From Onchidella celtica (lineage: Eukaryota; Mollusca; Gastropoda; Systellommatophora; Onchidiidae): a stretch of DNA of 64,000 bases. Numbering within the stretch: the stretch's first letter is position 1; each line of letters begins with the position of its first letter. This document shows positions 59,256-64,000 of this stretch, piece by piece. The position numbers were made by a program, and so were the translations under genes. The DNA is taken from NCBI GenBank assembly GCA_963931925.1, contig OZ007567.1, positions 89,012,998 to 89,076,997 on the forward strand, read 5' to 3'. The notes under the pieces are model-generated. The model searched no databases. It worked only from the letters and a program-made list of their open reading frames with translations, and was not told the DNA's origin.

Positions 59256-59999
59256 CCATTTTTTTTATCAAAGTACCTCATACGATATGCGCTTTCAGCT
59301 ACATGGAAGCTGTCAAGCACTCTGATGAGTGGAAGAGTAAATATAATTGTTCTTTACAGGACATTTATTTTGTAGATGTTGATGAAACATTGGTTAGAGA
59401 AATTACAGAATGTTTTGAAAGATATTGGCGAGAATCCTGTCATTGTTATCGTAAAACTAGACACAGAGGGTTTAAAATAATTTGCTACACCGTATCTCAC
59501 ATCTGCGACAAAGCCTTTTTCCAAAAAAGAAAACGGCTCTCATCATTTGACCCCAAGGCCACTAGAGCAAGGCCCATGGAGAAGTCATCTGGATGTGCAG
59601 TCAGTAATGACATCAGCTACAAAGTAAACACAAAGTGATGGAAGTTATGAAATGGAGCAAATTCAAGTTCATGTCTGCAGCAAGCCACCTCTGGATTTTA
59701 AAGGAGATGATCTTCTGATCACTATTGGAAATGTGTTTGACAAATTGAGTGGTATTCCTCAATTCCAAGCAAACAAGAATTTCAGGCCTGTTAACAGCCT
59801 TCCCATGAGCAGAAATAAATTCAAGTTTGTAGAACTCCTAAAGCTAGCTCAAGATTCAGGGAGGGTAATCTGCAATATATATTTTGAATCTGAAGATGAA
59901 GCGAAAATTGAAGTTTTTCAAAGCTTGAATGAATTGTATCAGATGAGGGACGCTTATTTGATCTGAGATCTCTAATCATTGCCAGTCAGCTCTTGTATA
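59256..59999 (+). pseudogene. Broken paralogue of macro/unknown-domain exon 2
   Basis: It begins after GTTTCAG like exon 2 at 23914. It encodes CAFSYMEAVKHSDEW and LQDIYFVDVDETLVREI (macro C-terminus) up to a stop at 59636-59638. Just after the stop, from 59652, similarity resumes with IQVHVCSKPPLDFKGDD, TIGNVFDKLSG and PQFQANKNFRPV. A second shift near 59950 moves the tail (RSLIIASQLLYK) to another frame. The Cys-rich middle differs most. One stop and at least one frameshift indicate a pseudogene, unless an unseen intron bridges the stop. No RING or DTC exon follows in the window. Confidence 0.82.
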
Positions 60000-60149
60000 A
60001 AGATGGGTGCACATTAGTTAGTAACAGAAGAGCATGGTGGCTCTATCCAGTGCTATATATGTGTACAATAATGGATACACTTACATCCAAGCATACAGCT
60101 ATAACATTGTCCTTGGAAATGATAAATGGTACCCGTGATTCCAAACTGG

Positions 60150-61655
60150 TGTAGCAGGCCAGATTATACCCCCGCCATACTATACCCGGTTTTAGTTGAA
60201 ATAATCTGTGGTCTTGACATGTTTTTTTTTTTAAAGTAGGAGGTATAATCTGGACGGGGGTGGGGTATAGTCTGGCCTAGCCCAAAGTATACCCCGCGGT
60301 ATAAACTGGCCTAGCCCAGAATATACCCGCTAGGCCAGTTTATACCACGGGGTATTAAATATTGTTCATAATCACTGTCATCAGGTATCATATTGAACCA
60401 TACATTTTTGACTCTTGTAAATTATGATACATTCAAGTATTTCAAGAGGAAATAAACTTGCAGTAAAAAGCATTGCCATACAAAAGGATTGAAAATCCAT
60501 TCAAAATTGATAGGATTAGATTTTAACAATAATTTTACTCGTGTCCGTTGGTATTATTATTGTTTTGTTTGTTTTTATAATTAGTTGTCCATGAGTTAAA
60601 CATGTATTGTATTTTTTTGTTTGGCACCACTGACAACTTAGTGGCAAGGCATGAACTAATTATAAGACTCATATGTGTAAAGTCATCTGAATCTTATTTT
60701 AATTTTTGAAAATCAGAAATGTGCTTGATATGTTAGAACAATTAGATCTACATACAAAGTTCACTGATGCAGAGAGAAAAGGCCGGGAAAGAACACACAG
60801 AGAAAAAAACAATAACATTTTAATAGCCCAACTGACAGATGGTGCAATTCCATCATCCAGCAGACATTAAATACTTCACACAAAACTAAGTACATACTAA
60901 AAAATGTTCACATCATGAACATAACCTGCCCAGATCCACTTGAAACGTTACAGAATGCTAACCAGTAATATACAGTAATAAAAATAAGAACACGAAATCA
61001 CCTTATTTACTCTTTGAAATAAAAAGAATATAATCAATCTCAGAATTATCATCATCATCATCGTCTTGAAATATTTTAAAGATAAGAGGGAATATAAAAA
61101 TGACCTACACATCATTCTAGAATCTATAAGCAGCAATGTGTGTATCAACTATTTGTAAAAAATGTGTTAAATCTTTTCAACTATTCAAGTAGAACTGGAC
61201 AGAAAGCTTTAGTAAAGTAGCTTTGATAGTCGTGTAAACTGACAGATTAAATCCGCTGAGACAACAGTGCACTGTAGAAAGTAATTATACAGTATGTTAA
61301 TTACAGCAAAAATTCGATGGATCATATTGCGTTAATATTCCTTGTTGGTAAATTCTTTGATAGCTTATTTGTAGGAAGTTATACATTTCATGTAGCTCGT
61401 GGTTTAAGCCACTGGGTTAGTTTGCAGGGCATTTGAAGGATTGCAATTACGTGTTATAGTGAATAAAGGCATGTTACTTGCGGGTGAATTGAAATTTTAA
61501 AAACTTACCGTTATATCCTTGAACATTTTGCCTGAATATGGGGGTATAATCTGGACTGGTGGAATATAGTTTGGCCTAGCCAAAATATACCCCAGGTATA
61601 AACTGGCCTAGCCCAGAATATACCTGGGGTACAAAATAGACTAATGCACTTTAAC
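60150..61655. mobile_element. Second copy of the fold-back family
   Basis: It starts with the family end TGTAGCAGGCC and the same TATACCCC palindromes, then repeats internal landmarks of 31823-34426 in order (TTTTTGACTCTTGTAAATTATG, GTTTGGCACCACT, AATCAGAAATGTGCTTGATATG, CATCATCCAGCAGACATT). It ends in another palindrome cluster at 61545-61640. It is shorter, more diverged and possibly nested with the next copy. Confidence 0.7.
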
Positions 61656-61660
61656 CCTAG

Positions 61661-62430
61661 TGTAGCAGGCCAGATTATCTCTCCGCCAGACTAAGCCAGT
61701 ATATACCCATGGGTATACTTTAGGCTAGGCCAGACTATACCCCACTAGTCCAGATTATACCCTTATTTTTATATATTATTATATATAAACAATTAAAGAC
61801 CACATTTTATTTCAGTCATTGTCTAATTCACTTTTTATATTTGTCAACGGGCACCATAGTAATACATACATACATACATACATTCTTGACTTCCGTAAAT
61901 CATAATACAATTCAGAGTAAAAAAGGCATTATTATGTATTGATATGCGATGGGTTGAATATCCATTCAAACTGATATGATTCAACTTTAACCCTCATTTC
62001 ACTCACTTTCGTTGTCATGTTGTAGTTGTTTTTGTAGTCGGTTGCCCCTGATTAAAATGTGCACTGTATTGTTTGTTTGGCACTGACATACACTTAGTCG
62101 CAATGGATGAAATACGTAAGGGACTCATAAAATGAAGTCATTTTAGAGTATTTTTGTGTGCAAATACACAATTGTTAAATCCCTTGGCAAGGGAAGTGTC
62201 AAGCTTAGGAAGGTAAAGACGGACAAGGTCATTTTTTTTTTTTTTTAAATTTCACTCGCGAGTGACATACCCTTATTCACTATAACACATAAGTTCAATC
62301 TTTCAAATGCCTTTCAAACTAATCCAGTGTCTTAAACCATAAGGTACAACATGAAATGTATATCTTTCTACAAATAAGCTATCAAAGAATAATATTCACT
62401 AACAAGGAATACTGTTAATGCAACACGATC
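61661..62430. mobile_element. Third, truncated copy of the fold-back family
   Basis: A new TGTAGCAGGCC end at 61661, followed by the GGCTAGGCCAGACTATACCCC palindrome cluster and inner landmarks (GTTTGGCACTGACATACACTTAGTC, CCCTTGGCAAGGGA). No matching far end is seen; similarity stops near 62430 where LINE-related sequence begins. Confidence 0.65.
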
Positions 62431-63214
62431 CATCGGATGAGTTCTTTTGTTTCTCGGGGGCCTCAGCATAGTGCTGTTGGCCCCCTGTTCTTGATTTTCT
62501 CTCTCTTTGGTCTTTCTTGTTAGCTGGTTGTTCTTTTTTTCTTTCTTTCTGTTGTTGTCTTCATTCTTCGTGGTTTTTTATTTATTAATTTTTGGGATGC
62601 GCCAAGGCAAGGGCAAGGACAAGACAGGAAAAAGGGGAAGACAGAGAAGCAGTTCTGGGACACTGTCCCTTTCAGGAGTTTGATCCCTTTATAGCCAATA
62701 TAACATGTCACTAATTGACTGTTTTCTTCTGGAGCCCCAGTTAAAACAAGTAATAAGATATTAGGATCTAGCAGGGCTCCAGAGTTTTTGAATTTTGGTC
62801 TTTAGTTCTTGGTGCCGCCAGGGAGCCTGGCGGCACCAAGACTAGTCCCGCAGCAGAGCATAATTTCAGGGATCTTATTAAAAACTCTGCGTTGGGTGGT
62901 CCCGGATGCAATAGGCATCCGAGGCCATTGTTTCTGCCTGTATGGCTGGGTCGGCAGAACGAGTCTGTCGGCCCTGGCAGATAAAAGGATAACTGTTCTA
63001 AAATAAATTTATATTACAAAACAATGTGTTTGTATATTAATATATTTATTTATTTAAGATTTTATTATTAAAATATTGTAGTTACGTATATACTTATTTG
63101 TTTTATATTTATGGCTGGCGAGCCTTCTGTCAGTCCGTGCGCGGTTGAAACGGCGTCACCCAGCCTCCGGCCCCCACCGGTGGCCGACCTCAGCACGCTA
63201 TTCCGCGTTGGATT
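62431..63214 (-). other. Probable 3' untranslated part of the edge LINE
   Basis: GC-richer than its surroundings and non-coding. It includes two hairpins: GGGGGCC/GGCCCCC (62456-62485) and a perfect 13-bp stem with 7-nt loop at 62808-62840. It lies directly downstream of the minus-strand LINE frame and abuts a transposon copy, so it is read as that LINE's 3' region (inference). Confidence 0.45.
62808..62840. repeat. Perfect 13-bp stem hairpin
   Basis: CTTGGTGCCGCCA, then GGGAGCC, then TGGCGGCACCAAG, a perfect inverted repeat in a GC-rich patch. It may be a LINE 3'-end structure recognised by reverse transcriptase (inference). Confidence 0.7.
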
Positions 63215-64000
63215 TTAAGTGGTGCCATTGCTACCATGATCTGCCAGGTCAGGGGTGCCAGCTTTGCTACAGTCAACATATAGATTTATTTTGTTGACAA
63301 GGGCCCTTTTTTCTTTTTTAAAACTATTGTCTACAAGAGACAGGACACCGGCCAATGTAAATGGTTTTTTCCTTTCATTAAATAACCTTTTAAGTTTATT
63401 CCTTTCTATTACATTTTTCTTACAATTAAAAAGAATGTGCTCTGTCGTCATGGGCACGTCGCAGAGATTACAGTTAAAGTTGCCCCTAAGTCTGTAAGTT
63501 TCTATTCTTAGAGTATTTAAGCCTAGCTCGCTGGGAGTGCTAAAATCCATGACAAATGCTTCCCAGTTCTGATATATCTGCTTTATAATGTTTACTTTTT
63601 GATTTAAGTGTCCTTCAAATTCAGTTTTCCAAATTTCATTTATATGTTTTTTAATTAGACTATAGATATCACTTTTATCTAGTTTAATATTTAAGATTTC
63701 TGTTTTTGTTGTGGCACTCTTAGCCAGGAGGTCGGCCCGTTCATTCCCGGTGACCCCCACGTGGCCCGGTATCCATAGCAGGACCACGTCTGTACCGCAT
63801 CTGAAGATCCTATCTACAAGTGTGATAATGCTGTGTATCATGTTGTGTTTGCTGTTAGACTGGCTTTCTGTCTGTATTGTCTTTATGGCTGATAGTGAGT
63901 CTGTAAGAATGGTCACCCGTCGGTCCATGATCCGGCGGGCGTCCAATTCTATAAGTGTTTGTTGTATTGCGTGTAGCTCTGCAGTGAGTATACTCGTGTT
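63215..64000 (-). mobile_element. LINE C-terminus with RNase H, cut by the window edge
   Basis: The frame is open from base 64000 to a stop at 63215. RNase H motifs in order: TAELHAIQQTL (catalytic Glu), ILTDSLSAIKTI (Asp) and LLWIPGHVGVTGNERADLLA (His and Asp). A C-terminal CNLCDVPMTTEHILFNC zinc motif follows, as in I/Jockey-related LINEs. It resembles, but is clearly not the same family as, the LINE at 18115-20050. No internal lesion is visible in this part; the reverse transcriptase would lie beyond the window. Confidence 0.88.

Overview
The window is animal genomic DNA, AT-rich, with phase-consistent GT..AG introns, many non-LTR retrotransposon pieces and one young LTR retrotransposon. 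The LTR element has integrase upstream of reverse transcriptase, an order described for Gmr1-type Ty3/gypsy elements of deuterostomes. Together with a macro-domain/Deltex-type ubiquitin ligase gene, this points to a marine invertebrate, perhaps a non-vertebrate deuterostome. I cannot name the species.

Layout. Positions 1-41894 form a giant inverted repeat around about 20947.5: position x on the left pairs with 41895-x on the right. The core arms (1002-20147 and 21748-40893, 19,146 bp each) look identical and indel-free wherever I compared them. They are separated by a 200-N assembly gap (20148-20347) and 1,400 bp of single-copy sequence. Outside the core the two sides still align (1-1001 versus 40894-about 42116), but they differ by several percent and by a 221-bp MITE present on the right only. 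The likeliest reading is one locus assembled twice in opposite orientation at a scaffold join. A real, recently formed or gene-converted palindrome is not excluded.

Main gene. The right side (+ strand, 20348-40004) carries eleven exons whose phases join without a break into 874 codons: macro domain, an unrecognised region, a Ser/Arg/Gly-rich linker made of five small phase-1 exons, a RING finger, and the Deltex C-terminal (DTC) domain. This puts on one chain the macro and DTX3L-type ligase functions that mammals split between the partners PARP9 and DTX3L. The left arm holds the same gene on the - strand without its first macro exon. A decayed paralogue of exon 2 lies at 59256-59999. The introns hold a 5'-truncated RNase H-bearing LINE, a SINE-like repeat and a 2.6-kb fold-back transposon.

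Right third. A non-LTR retrotransposon (44489-about 55310) is split by a 7,804-bp Gmr1-like LTR retrotransposon (46300-54103, apparently identical 1,181-bp LTRs, CACAT target duplication). That element has lost its integrase catalytic core. It is followed by coding relics, another LINE fragment (58120-58710), the broken exon-2 paralogue, further fold-back copies (60150-62430) and, on the - strand at the window edge, the 3' part of another RNase H-bearing LINE. No tRNA gene, rRNA gene, CRISPR array or prokaryotic feature was seen.
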